Assembly (NCBI GenBank): GCA_002898975.1 | Contig: BEID01000059.1 | Span: 1 to 7,325, forward strand | Source: a bacterium HR27 | GTDB lineage: Bacteria > Chloroflexota > Chloroflexia > Thermomicrobiales > Thermomicrobiaceae | Length of the DNA stretch: 7,325 nt | Direction of reading: 5' to 3' | Shown here: positions 1-6,146 of the stretch, in pieces | Layout: each line of letters begins with the position of its first letter | How positions within the stretch are numbered: position 1 is the first letter of the stretch | Program-made: the position numbers and the translations under genes | Notes under the pieces: model-generated | Database searches by the model: none | Told to the model about the DNA's origin: nothing | What the model saw: the letters and a program-made list of their open reading frames with translations, nothing else

Positions 1-54
1 TCCTTCGATGATCCGTTTGCGGATCGATCGATACGCGAGTTCCTGCTTGCTCAT
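1..54 (-). CDS. GntR-family transcriptional regulator, N-terminal fragment (cut by window edge)
   Basis: Only the first 18 codons lie in the window; the gene runs off the left edge. The translation starts MSKQELAYRSIRKRIIEG. This matches the opening of the GntR winged-helix domain, in which an 'AYRxIRxRIxxG' helix precedes the usual PG-rich turn. The ATG is preceded by AGGTGG (62-67) at a 7-base spacing, and a sigma-70-like promoter lies further upstream, so both the start and the direction are well supported. GntR proteins bind operator DNA as dimers and respond to a small ligand through a C-terminal domain. That domain is outside the window, so the subfamily (FadR, HutC, YtrA) and the ligand cannot be called. 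The family call rests on a short peptide and is tentative. Confidence 0.62.
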   Translation of the reverse strand, partial: MSKQELAYRSIRKRIIEG

Positions 55-91
55 CCCTCGTCCACCTACTCCCCGCTGAGGCCCCACCTCG

Positions 92-120
92 ATTGTATAC
101 GACATCGAATATCCGGGCAA
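92..120 (-). promoter_or_regulatory. Sigma-70-type promoter for the GntR-family gene
   Basis: Read on the minus strand, a -35-like TTGCCC (115-120) is followed after exactly 17 bases by a -10-like TACAAT (92-97). These match the consensus at 4 of 6 and 5 of 6 positions. The predicted start near base 85 would give a leader of about 30 bases holding the AGGTGG ribosome binding site and the ATG at 54. This is the best-formed promoter in the window. It suggests that the regulator gene is transcribed separately from the genes upstream. The call is by motif only. Confidence 0.6.
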
Positions 121-175
121 GGAGCAGAACCAGCAGAGCCACGCTCGACTCGGACCGAACGCGTGGCACCAGACG

Positions 176-205
176 CTCTCTGTCCGCTCATACGATAACA
201 GAGAG
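176..205. repeat. Perfect 8-bp inverted repeat in the M16-GntR gap
   Basis: CTCTCTGT (176-183) and ACAGAGAG (198-205) are exact reverse complements separated by 14 bases. The element lies between the M16 stop and the GntR promoter. As RNA it could form a hairpin. No T-run follows in either direction, and the loop is long, so it is not a standard intrinsic terminator. It could be an mRNA 3' end structure for the upstream operon, a protein binding site, or chance. Confidence 0.45.
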
Positions 206-258
206 AACGGTCACCGAAAGCAAGCCGGTTTCACGATACCCAGCGCGGATGGTCGACG

Positions 259-1530
259 CTACGCCTCGCGCACGACCGCGAGGAGTCGCTCGCCGTCCTC
301 GAACGGGCCGATCGCTGCCAGCGCGAAGCGCTCGGGCTGAAACAGCTCCTGGGCGAGGGCCTGGATCTCCTCGCTGGTCACCGCCCGGATACGGGCGATC
401 ACTTCTTCCGGCGTGAGCACCTCACCGAAGACGAGTTCCTGACCGCCAATCCAGCCCGCGACCGCCCGGCTGTCTTCCAGCCCCATGACGATCCGCCCGA
501 CCCGCAACTCCTTGGTCCGCTCCAGCTCGTCAGCCGGCACCGGCTCACGAACCAGCTTGTCCAGCTCGCCACGCACGGCCCGCAGAGCACGTTCCGCCCG
601 CTCGATGTCCGTCCCAGCGTAGATCACCGCCTGGCCAACATCGGCATATTCGCGCAGGTAGCCGTACACCTCGTAGGCTAACCCTTGTCGCTCGCGGATC
701 TCCTTGAACAGGCGCGAACTCATACCGGAACTCAGCACCGAGTCGAGCATGCCCTGCACGAAGCGTCGCTCGTCGCGATACGGCAGTGCCGGCAACGCCA
801 CGCAGAGATGCGCTTGCTCGGTCGATCGGGCCAGAATCCGCGCACCCGGTCGTGCATCCTGCAGGCGAGCCGGATGCGGGTCAGCCGGCTCTCCCGGAGC
901 CAGATCCCCGAAGTAGCGCTCGACGAGTTCGACGACCTGCTCGTGCGTCAAGTCGCCCGCCGCTGCGACGACCAGGCGATCCGCCCGGTAGTGCCGCTCC
1001 AGATAGGCGAGCAGCTCCTCGCGCGTGATCGCCTGCACGGTCTCCTCGGAACCGATGATCGGTCGACCGATCGGATGACCGTCCCACAGTGCCTGATCGA
1101 CGAGATCGTGGACGTAGTCGTCCGGCGTATCGTGGATCCCATGGATCTCCTCGACGATCACGTGCCGCTCTTTCTCCAGTTCGGTCGGATCGAACAGCGA
1201 ATGCTGCAACATGTCGGCCAGGACATCGAATGCCAGCTCGAGGTGCCGGCTCGGTACCTTGACCCAGTAATCGGTGTGCTCCCGGCCCGTCGAGGCGTTC
1301 ATGATGCCACCCACTCCCTCGATCGCCTCGCTGATCAGGACCGGATCCGGTCGACGTTCTGTCCCTTTGAAGAGCATGTGCTCCAGAAAATGGGAAATGC
1401 CAGCTACCTGGTCGCTCTCGTACCGCGAACCTACCGCCACGTACACGATGACTGTCGCCGAACGTACATGCGGCATCCGGCTCGTGACGACGCGAATGCC
1501 ATTGGGGAGTTGCGTCTTCGCGTATTCCAT
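259..1530 (-). CDS. M16 family zinc metallopeptidase (insulinase/processing-peptidase type, M16B)
   Basis: This is a 423-residue single-chain M16B peptidase of the usual bacterial length, with an N-terminal catalytic half and a C-terminal partner half. The inverted zinc motif HFLEH is at 47-51: H47 and H51 bind zinc and E50 is the catalytic base. The third ligand is probably E128 in 'VIVEEI', 77 residues after H51, as in insulin-degrading enzyme. The C-terminal half keeps the paired Arg/Tyr of the family (R279 and Y286 in 'IRERQGLAY'), so the protein looks active rather than a non-catalytic partner. There is no signal peptide, so it probably acts in the cytoplasm on peptides or unfolded segments; the substrate is unknown. 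The ATG has GGAG four bases upstream and lies 48 bases after the CinA-type gene, with no promoter visible between them. It is probably the last gene of the operon. Confidence 0.93.
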   Translation of the reverse strand: MEYAKTQLPNGIRVVTSRMPHVRSATVIVYVAVGSRYESDQVAGISHFLEHMLFKGTERRPDPVLISEAIEGVGGIMNASTGREHTDYWVKVPSRHLELAFDVLADMLQHSLFDPTELEKERHVIVEEIHGIHDTPDDYVHDLVDQALWDGHPIGRPIIGSEETVQAITREELLAYLERHYRADRLVVAAAGDLTHEQVVELVERYFGDLAPGEPADPHPARLQDARPGARILARSTEQAHLCVALPALPYRDERRFVQGMLDSVLSSGMSSRLFKEIRERQGLAYEVYGYLREYADVGQAVIYAGTDIERAERALRAVRGELDKLVREPVPADELERTKELRVGRIVMGLEDSRAVAGWIGGQELVFGEVLTPEEVIARIRAVTSEEIQALAQELFQPERFALAAIGPFEDGERLLAVVREA

Positions 1531-1578
1531 ACCGCTCCACTCGTTTCCAGGGACTCTCGGCGCATCCGTGCGTTTGTT

Positions 1579-2058
1579 TCACTCGCCCACAGCTCTCAGC
1601 AGCAACCGCAGCGCCGCTTCGGCTGCATGCTGGATGTTCTCCCACCGTGTCCCGGCGAACCGGTGCTCTTCGACCGTCACCCCGTGCGGGCCGGCGCAGG
1701 CGACGTAGACGAGGCCGACCGGTTTGGTCGGTGTCGCACCGCCCGGCCCGGCGATACCGGTCGTCGCCACCGCGTAGTCTGTGCCGAAGCGCTCGCGCGC
1801 GCCACGCGCCATCGCCTCGGCGCACTCCCGGCTCACCGCACCGACCGTCCGGAGGATTTCCGCTGGTACACCCAGCCACGACTCCTTGACGCGATTGCTG
1901 TAGGCGATAACGCCCCCGAGGTAGTACTCGCTGCTGCCCGGTACGGTCGTTACCAAGTGGCCGATCAGGCCACCGGTGCACGATTCGGCCGTCGCCAAGG
2001 TGAGTCCACGCGCTGTGAAGACTGCATAGACCTCGCGTGCCAGTGGATGTTCCGGCAC
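1579..2058 (-). CDS. pncC: Stand-alone CinA C-terminal domain protein, nicotinamide-nucleotide amidase (PncC)
   Basis: The 159-residue product consists almost entirely of the CinA C-terminal domain. PncC enzymes deamidate nicotinamide mononucleotide to nicotinate mononucleotide in pyridine nucleotide salvage. Visible hallmarks are 'AESCTGG' (with Ser26), the 'YSNRVK' element with Y53 and K58, and the glycine-rich 'TTGIAGPGG' at 99-107. The MoCF-like N-terminal domain of full-length CinA is absent, as in E. coli PncC. The open frame extends upstream to an ATG at 2256, but that would overlap the MFS gene by about 160 bases and add unrelated arginine- and serine-rich sequence. The GTG at 2058 is chosen because GGAGAGGGG lies five bases before it and the family homology begins just after. 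It sits 40 bases after the MFS stop, probably in the same operon. Confidence 0.9.
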   Translation of the reverse strand: MPEHPLAREVYAVFTARGLTLATAESCTGGLIGHLVTTVPGSSEYYLGGVIAYSNRVKESWLGVPAEILRTVGAVSRECAEAMARGARERFGTDYAVATTGIAGPGGATPTKPVGLVYVACAGPHGVTVEEHRFAGTRWENIQHAAEAALRLLLRAVGE

Positions 2059-2063
2059 GATCG

Positions 2064-2072
2064 CCCCTCTCC
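2064..2072 (-). promoter_or_regulatory. Shine-Dalgarno sequence fixing the GTG start of the CinA-type gene
   Basis: On the minus strand GGAGAGGGG lies five bases before the GTG at 2058. The alternative GTG at 2076 and the far-upstream ATG at 2256 lack a comparable site. This decides in favour of the 159-residue product. Confidence 0.7.
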
Positions 2073-2098
2073 GCACTGCGGTCAGGAAGTATACCGCC

Positions 2099-3364
2099 TC
2101 AACCGGACGGTTCGAGTGTCCACTCGTCCAAACGATCGGCGAGGAGCGTCGTCGGCACTGTGACAGCGACGAGCGCCGCCACGACGAGCGCGCTCCCGAT
2201 CGCCAGGAACGCACGCTCAGCACCGAGCCGATCGCCGAGCCAGCCACCGATGCCATTGGCGACGATCAGCGCCGTGAAGAGCAGAGTCGAGCGGAGCGCG
2301 AAGATCCGCCCCATCAGGCTCGCTGGCGTCACCCGCTGGACGATGGTGACACTCGGGACGAGAAAGAGCAAATTCCCGAACCCGGTGAGCCCAGTCAACA
2401 CGACCGCGACCCAGAGCGGCGGTGCTATGCCGAGCCCAGCCAGCCCCACCCCCATCACGACCAGACCCAGCAGCACCAGCGAGCCGAGGCGTCGCGCGTT
2501 GAGCATCCCCATGAGGACCGCTCCGACTACGCTCCCGACGCCGATCCCGAAGTTGAGCAGACTGTAGGCCACTTCCCCCTGTGCGGAGACCGTGTAGGCG
2601 TAACCGACGAGGAGCGGCATGGCCATGCCGATCGCGATCGCTCCCAACGCGACCAGCAGCGTGTTCGTCCGGAGCAGTGCGTTCATGAGGAGAAAACGCA
2701 CCCCGCCGCTCAGCTCGTGCCAGACGATCCCGATCGAGCGGCCGTCCTCCCGCCGCACAGGCGGAAGTCGCAGCGGCCAGAGGACCACCGCCGAGAGCAG
2801 ATACCCGAGCGCTGCAACGCCGAACGCGAAGACGAGCCCCTGCTCGTTCCCCAGGAGCGCGACGAGCCCCCCGACGACCAATCCGGCCAGAGGATATCCG
2901 CCGATATCACCCAGGCTCTCGGCGAGCGACGACAGGGAATTGGCCGCGGTGAGCTGCCCCGACGGCACCACTGCCGGAATCGCTGCCATCTTGGCCGGCC
3001 GATGGAGAATCGCCGCTGCGTTGATCAGGAACAACAGCACATAGATGCTGCCGATCCAGTACTGTCCCGCGATCGGCAGCAGAAGCACCGGCAGGACGCG
3101 AGCGAGATCGGAGGCGATCATCACACGCCGGCGGTCGACCCGATCGACGACGACGCCAGCCAGTGGCCCCAACACCAGGTCGGGCAACCCGGAAGCGAGG
3201 AAGGCCAGCCCGGCGACCGTCATAGAACCAGTCAGCTCGTAGACCAGCGCCGCCAGCGCGACGCGGTGCACGCGGTCGCCGACCGTCGCGACGAGATCGG
3301 ACACCCAGAGCGCTGCGAACCGCCGGTTCCCCACCAGCAGCTCGAGCGGCTCCCGCCACTGCAC
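2099..3364 (-). CDS. MFS transporter, MFS_3/EntS-like (drug:proton antiporter-3 type)
   Basis: This 421-residue, strongly hydrophobic protein has the length and layout of a 12-helix major facilitator. The loop between helices 2 and 3 carries the MFS signature 'GPLAGVVVDRVDRRR' (66-80). Residues 122-145 have the 'PAKMAAIPxxVPxxQLTAANSL' element typical of the enterobactin-exporter-like branch. The later 'PASLMGRIFALR' (347-358) corresponds to the helix 10-11 loop. A charged loop at 200-216 divides the two six-helix halves. It is expected to be a proton-driven exporter in the cytoplasmic membrane; the substrate cannot be read from sequence. The start is a GTG preceded by GGGAGG (3371-3376) at six bases, on a purine-rich stretch. 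An 87-base gap separates it from the zinc-ribbon gene, the largest within the presumed operon. Confidence 0.92.
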   Translation of the reverse strand: MQWREPLELLVGNRRFAALWVSDLVATVGDRVHRVALAALVYELTGSMTVAGLAFLASGLPDLVLGPLAGVVVDRVDRRRVMIASDLARVLPVLLLPIAGQYWIGSIYVLLFLINAAAILHRPAKMAAIPAVVPSGQLTAANSLSSLAESLGDIGGYPLAGLVVGGLVALLGNEQGLVFAFGVAALGYLLSAVVLWPLRLPPVRREDGRSIGIVWHELSGGVRFLLMNALLRTNTLLVALGAIAIGMAMPLLVGYAYTVSAQGEVAYSLLNFGIGVGSVVGAVLMGMLNARRLGSLVLLGLVVMGVGLAGLGIAPPLWVAVVLTGLTGFGNLLFLVPSVTIVQRVTPASLMGRIFALRSTLLFTALIVANGIGGWLGDRLGAERAFLAIGSALVVAALVAVTVPTTLLADRLDEWTLEPSG

Positions 3365-3451
3365 CCCTTCCCTCCCCGAGACCGAAGGCCCGAGTCACAC
3401 AGGGGAACACTGTACCGCAGTATAGCCGAAAGAGGCTGGAACGAATAGCCG

Positions 3452-4309
3452 TCAGTTCTCGTCGCTCGGCTGCACACCTTTCGCCTCCAGCTGGCGGATA
3501 TCCGCTTCGACTTCCGCCAGCTGGCGCTGGATCACAGGCAAGCGATCGCGCGCCCGCTGCCAATCGCGGAACACTTCGTCCCGCTCCTGGCGAAGCCGAT
3601 TCCGTTCCAGCAGGAGCTGCTGTCGTTGCCAGTCACGGGCTGTGCAGGTCGGACAACGGCCGCGCACGTCCCGCCAGCCACCGCACTGCTCGCACGGGTG
3701 TGCCAGATCGGCGAGAGCCAGCGGCGTCCAGATCCGCTCTCGTCGCGCAGCCGCCAACGCGTCGGCTGCGATCAGATCGAGGCTGGCTTCGAGCGTTTCC
3801 AGTAACGCGGAACTCGGCGCACGGTAACCAGCCGCCTGCAGCACCTCGGCTGGATCGCCTGCAGTGCGTCGCAGCCGGGCCGGCGCGAGCTGGTGCCCCC
3901 GCTCGGCCCAGTCCACTTCCTCGACCCAGCAGAGAACCTGACCGGCAATCCGGAGCGTGACCGTTGCCGGTTCGCTCGCTGCATCCACTGTCACCTCGAC
4001 CGGAACCGGCGGGAGCGGCGGTTCGGGATCTCGGCCGGATGGTACGTCCAACGTCGCCAGCTGGCGTTCGAGTTCAGCGATCGCTGCGTCGAGCTCATGC
4101 AGGCGTTCCGTCCAGCGGTTCTCGGGCTGCTGGGCCTCCTCGGCGAGCGCGATATCGTAGCGCAGCTCCTCGCGGCGGCGCAAAAGACGTGCCAGACGAC
4201 GCCGCTCCGCCTCGCGGATCACCGGCGCGCCCGCACTGCTCTGGTCGCTCCCGACGTCGGGACGCTCCGGTTCCCCCTGCCCGCGCCTTCGCAGCCACCA
4301 ATGCACCAT
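3452..4309 (-). CDS. Hypothetical protein with two coiled coils and a four-cysteine zinc ribbon
   Basis: I do not recognise this 285-residue protein as a named family. In order it has: a basic Trp/Arg-rich start (MVHWWLRRR); a charged heptad-like helix at about 31-87; a proline-rich linker; a probable beta-rich middle segment at about 102-140 ('VPVEVTVDA', 'TVTLRIAGQVLCWVEEVDW'); a helical section; a zinc ribbon with C206-x2-C209-x9-C219-x2-C222; and a second long coiled coil to about 280. There is no signal peptide or membrane helix, so it is probably cytoplasmic. The ATG at 4309 is preferred over one ten codons upstream because GGAGGTG lies just before it and the upstream one lies inside the peptidase gene. 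It begins one base after the M50 stop, so translation is probably coupled. It could be an adaptor or regulator of that peptidase, but this rests only on gene arrangement. Confidence 0.8.
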   Translation of the reverse strand: MVHWWLRRRGQGEPERPDVGSDQSSAGAPVIREAERRRLARLLRRREELRYDIALAEEAQQPENRWTERLHELDAAIAELERQLATLDVPSGRDPEPPLPPVPVEVTVDAASEPATVTLRIAGQVLCWVEEVDWAERGHQLAPARLRRTAGDPAEVLQAAGYRAPSSALLETLEASLDLIAADALAAARRERIWTPLALADLAHPCEQCGGWRDVRGRCPTCTARDWQRQQLLLERNRLRQERDEVFRDWQRARDRLPVIQRQLAEVEADIRQLEAKGVQPSDEN

Positions 4310-4310
4310 G

Positions 4311-5291
4311 TCACACCTCCTCGGGTGACGGCAACGCATCGGCGGCTGACCGCAGCCGCTCGAGCAACCGAACGAGCGGCGAGGGTCGCTGGAAAAGCGC
4401 CTGCTCGGGAACGAGCGCGCGCCAACTCGCGCGCACCGCGGGTGGCTCTCCAGCCAGCGCGAGGGCCTCGATCACGTCCGGCCGCTCGCCGATCCGCGTC
4501 ACCAGTACCCGCTGTCCATCGGCACGGTGCCAGCGCAACGCCAGCTGCGGCGCACCGGCCTGCAGCTCGACCGTAAGCGAGAGCGTCGGTTCCGCCGCTT
4601 GCAACTGCTCCGCCGCGGCGGCCAGTTGTCGCCAGACCAGCACACGCCGGTCACGCTCGTCGAGGCGCCAGGGGAGCCCGATCCGCTCCGATACGCGCCA
4701 GCGCAACCAGCGACTGTGCCAGAGCGCGACAGCAGCCAAAAGCACCGCGCCGTGTGCGAAGCCGAGCACCGCAGCGTACGGCCAGCCAGCGCTGTAGAGC
4801 TGGACCCAATCGCCCTGTAGACCCGTCGCCACGTCCAGCACCGGATAGAAGACGAGGCTGGTCGCCAGCACCAACCCGCCGCTCGCCAGCAGCAGCGCAT
4901 TGAAGGGTCGGCGCAACGGAGCGAACAAGCCAGCCACCACAGCTGCCACGCCGATTCCCATGCTGACCAGGTTCCCGCTCAACGTGATCCAGAACTGGGC
5001 TCGCTCGTCCGTAACACCCGCATATTCGACCCAGCCGAGGAACAGGAGATACCCGAAACCGGTCACCTGCCCACCAGCGAGCCAGACGGCGACCGCATGG
5101 CCGGCTTCGTGCAGGAGGACGCTCACCGGAACGACCACGAAGAGTGCCAGCTCGACGAGTACACCGAGCTGACCCGGCTCGAGCGGCTCGGCGAACAGCC
5201 GGTGGCGGATGCGCCAGGCCCGCCCGAGCGCTCGGGCCGACAGGAGCACCATGACGAGGCTCATCAGTTGGAAGGCAGGAAACGGAATCAT
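4311..5291 (-). CDS. Membrane M50-like (site-2 protease-type) metallopeptidase
   Basis: The 326-residue product is a polytopic membrane protein with hydrophobic segments at about 5-20, 43-68, 100-123, 131-152 and 170-190. A soluble C-terminal part of about 130 residues follows. The zinc motif HEAGH (61-65) lies in the second segment, as in M50 peptidases that cleave within or next to the membrane. 'LSGNLVSMGIG' (104-114) resembles the conserved SGP/N-rich helix of the M50B branch. The canonical NPDG-type third-ligand motif is not clear; D153 in 'YPVLDVATG' or D161 is the candidate. The open frame extends 51 residues further upstream, but that part would overlap the glycosylase gene and is not membrane-like, so the ATG at 5291 is taken; its ribosome site is weak. 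The C-terminal domain (about 200-326) is not recognised. The next gene is coupled by a one-base gap. Confidence 0.8.
   Translation of the reverse strand: MIPFPAFQLMSLVMVLLSARALGRAWRIRHRLFAEPLEPGQLGVLVELALFVVVPVSVLLHEAGHAVAVWLAGGQVTGFGYLLFLGWVEYAGVTDERAQFWITLSGNLVSMGIGVAAVVAGLFAPLRRPFNALLLASGGLVLATSLVFYPVLDVATGLQGDWVQLYSAGWPYAAVLGFAHGAVLLAAVALWHSRWLRWRVSERIGLPWRLDERDRRVLVWRQLAAAAEQLQAAEPTLSLTVELQAGAPQLALRWHRADGQRVLVTRIGERPDVIEALALAGEPPAVRASWRALVPEQALFQRPSPLVRLLERLRSAADALPSPEEV
4314..4320 (-). promoter_or_regulatory. Shine-Dalgarno sequence of the zinc-ribbon gene, inside the M50 coding end
   Basis: GGAGGTG lies in the last codons (Glu-Glu-Val) of the M50 gene. It is followed by the TGA (4311-4313), one base, and the ATG of the next gene (4307-4309). 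This arrangement favours translational coupling and decides the start of the downstream protein. Confidence 0.75.
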
Positions 5292-5337
5292 CGGCCGTTC
5301 CAGCTTCGCCGGGCCGATCGACCCGTGCGCCTCGAGT

Positions 5338-6078
5338 CTACTCGACGCGCACGCGTCGCGAGACTGCCGGATGGTCCGCCAGGACGAAGCGCCAGCGGAG
5401 ATGCTCCCCACGCGAGATGCCGATCCGTGGCGTGCACAGCACACGCTCCGGCGGTTCGCCCGGCTGGAGCCAGATCGGTGGCCGGTCGAGCGGAAGACCG
5501 TTGTGCTCGAGACCGATCCCGAAGGCGAGCGCCAGTGCCCCCGGCCCGCTCGCCAGCCGCTCGTCCGGAAGCAGGTACTGGCCCGATCGCATCGCCCGCC
5601 GACGCGCCCGCATCACATCAAGGCCGATGAGGGGCGCGGCTGCACGGAGCAAGACGGCTCCAGCTCTCCCTTCCGGCTCGGTCACGACGTTGAAGCAGGG
5701 ATACATCCCATACGCCCGGTACACGTAGGCATGGCCCGGTGGCCCCCACATCGCTCGCACCAGACCATTCCGGTAGCGTGCCGCGTGCGAGGCCGGGTCC
5801 TCGGGCCCGCCGTACGCTTCGACCTCGACCAGCACACCCGCGACCAGCTCGCCAGCGACGACACTGACCAGGATCGTCCCGAGCAACGTGCGGGCAACTT
5901 CCAGCGTCGGCCGGGCGAACCAGTCCAAAGGGAGAGCGAGGGACGGATCGAACCTCCCGGAGTTGGCTGCGCGCTCCGGGCCCTCCTGTTCGGCTCGGCT
6001 AGGTACGGCATGCCTGTGCAGTGACGTCACCTGCGCCAGCGCACCGTATGTCTTCAGAAACGCCTCACCCTGCGCCAT
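5338..6078 (-). CDS. aag: DNA-3-methyladenine glycosylase, AAG/MPG family
   Basis: This is a base-excision repair enzyme that removes alkylated and deaminated purines such as 3-methyladenine and hypoxanthine. The family core runs from 'FARPTLEVARTLLG' (residue 54) to the end. 'VEVEAY' contains E87, equivalent to the catalytic Glu of human AAG, and Y89. H98 and Y120 match base-pocket residues, and 'YVYRAYGMY' (118-126) includes Y123, the DNA-intercalating position. R145 in 'VLLRAAAP' matches the conserved Arg, although the usual Leu-Glu-Pro here reads Ala-Ala-Pro. 'SGPGALALAFGI' (178-189) is also typical. The first 45 or so residues are not part of the family core, and the ATG at 6078 has only a weak ribosome site, so the real start may be later (GTG at 6030 or TTG near 5928). 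The gene lies 68 bases after valS and 46 before the M50 gene. Confidence 0.93.
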   Translation of the reverse strand: MAQGEAFLKTYGALAQVTSLHRHAVPSRAEQEGPERAANSGRFDPSLALPLDWFARPTLEVARTLLGTILVSVVAGELVAGVLVEVEAYGGPEDPASHAARYRNGLVRAMWGPPGHAYVYRAYGMYPCFNVVTEPEGRAGAVLLRAAAPLIGLDVMRARRRAMRSGQYLLPDERLASGPGALALAFGIGLEHNGLPLDRPPIWLQPGEPPERVLCTPRIGISRGEHLRWRFVLADHPAVSRRVRVE

Positions 6079-6146
6079 CGGACACCAAGCGACGAACCGA
6101 ACGGCGAACCAGGATCGGCCGCTCGCGGTTGCCCCTTCGGAACAGT

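Noticed and set aside
881..1981. 366-codon open frame on the minus strand, overlapping the M16 and CinA-type genes in another frame
   Set aside because: It is a frame-shifted shadow: low-complexity Arg/Gly-rich sequence crossing the boundary of two real genes.
685..2163. 492-codon open frame on the plus strand, antisense to the M16 and CinA-type genes
   Set aside because: Its translation is Arg/Asp/His-rich with no recognisable domain, and it overlaps two well-supported genes. Long antisense frames are expected opposite GC-rich genes because stop codons are rare there.
3409..3424. TATACT and TACAGT on the minus strand in the gap before the MFS gene, possible -10 elements
   Set aside because: No acceptable -35 hexamer lies 16-18 bases upstream of either, and there is no extended -10 TG. 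An internal promoter is possible but not supported.
3481..4066. Recurring CCAGCTGGCG-like decamer in the zinc-ribbon gene
   Set aside because: The copies encode the repeated Arg-Gln-Leu pattern of the coiled coils with preferred codons, so they are explained by protein sequence rather than a DNA repeat.
3893..4797. Long plus-strand frames opposite the zinc-ribbon and M50 genes
   Set aside because: Arg/Ala/Ser/Pro-rich shadow translations without domains; the opposite strand carries clear coding signals.
6079..6146. CCGC-GA-GCGG hairpin and GTTCG repeats in the valS-glycosylase gap
   Set aside because: The stem is only 4 bp with no T-run after it, and the GTTCG copies are short and irregular; there is no support for a terminator or regulatory repeat.
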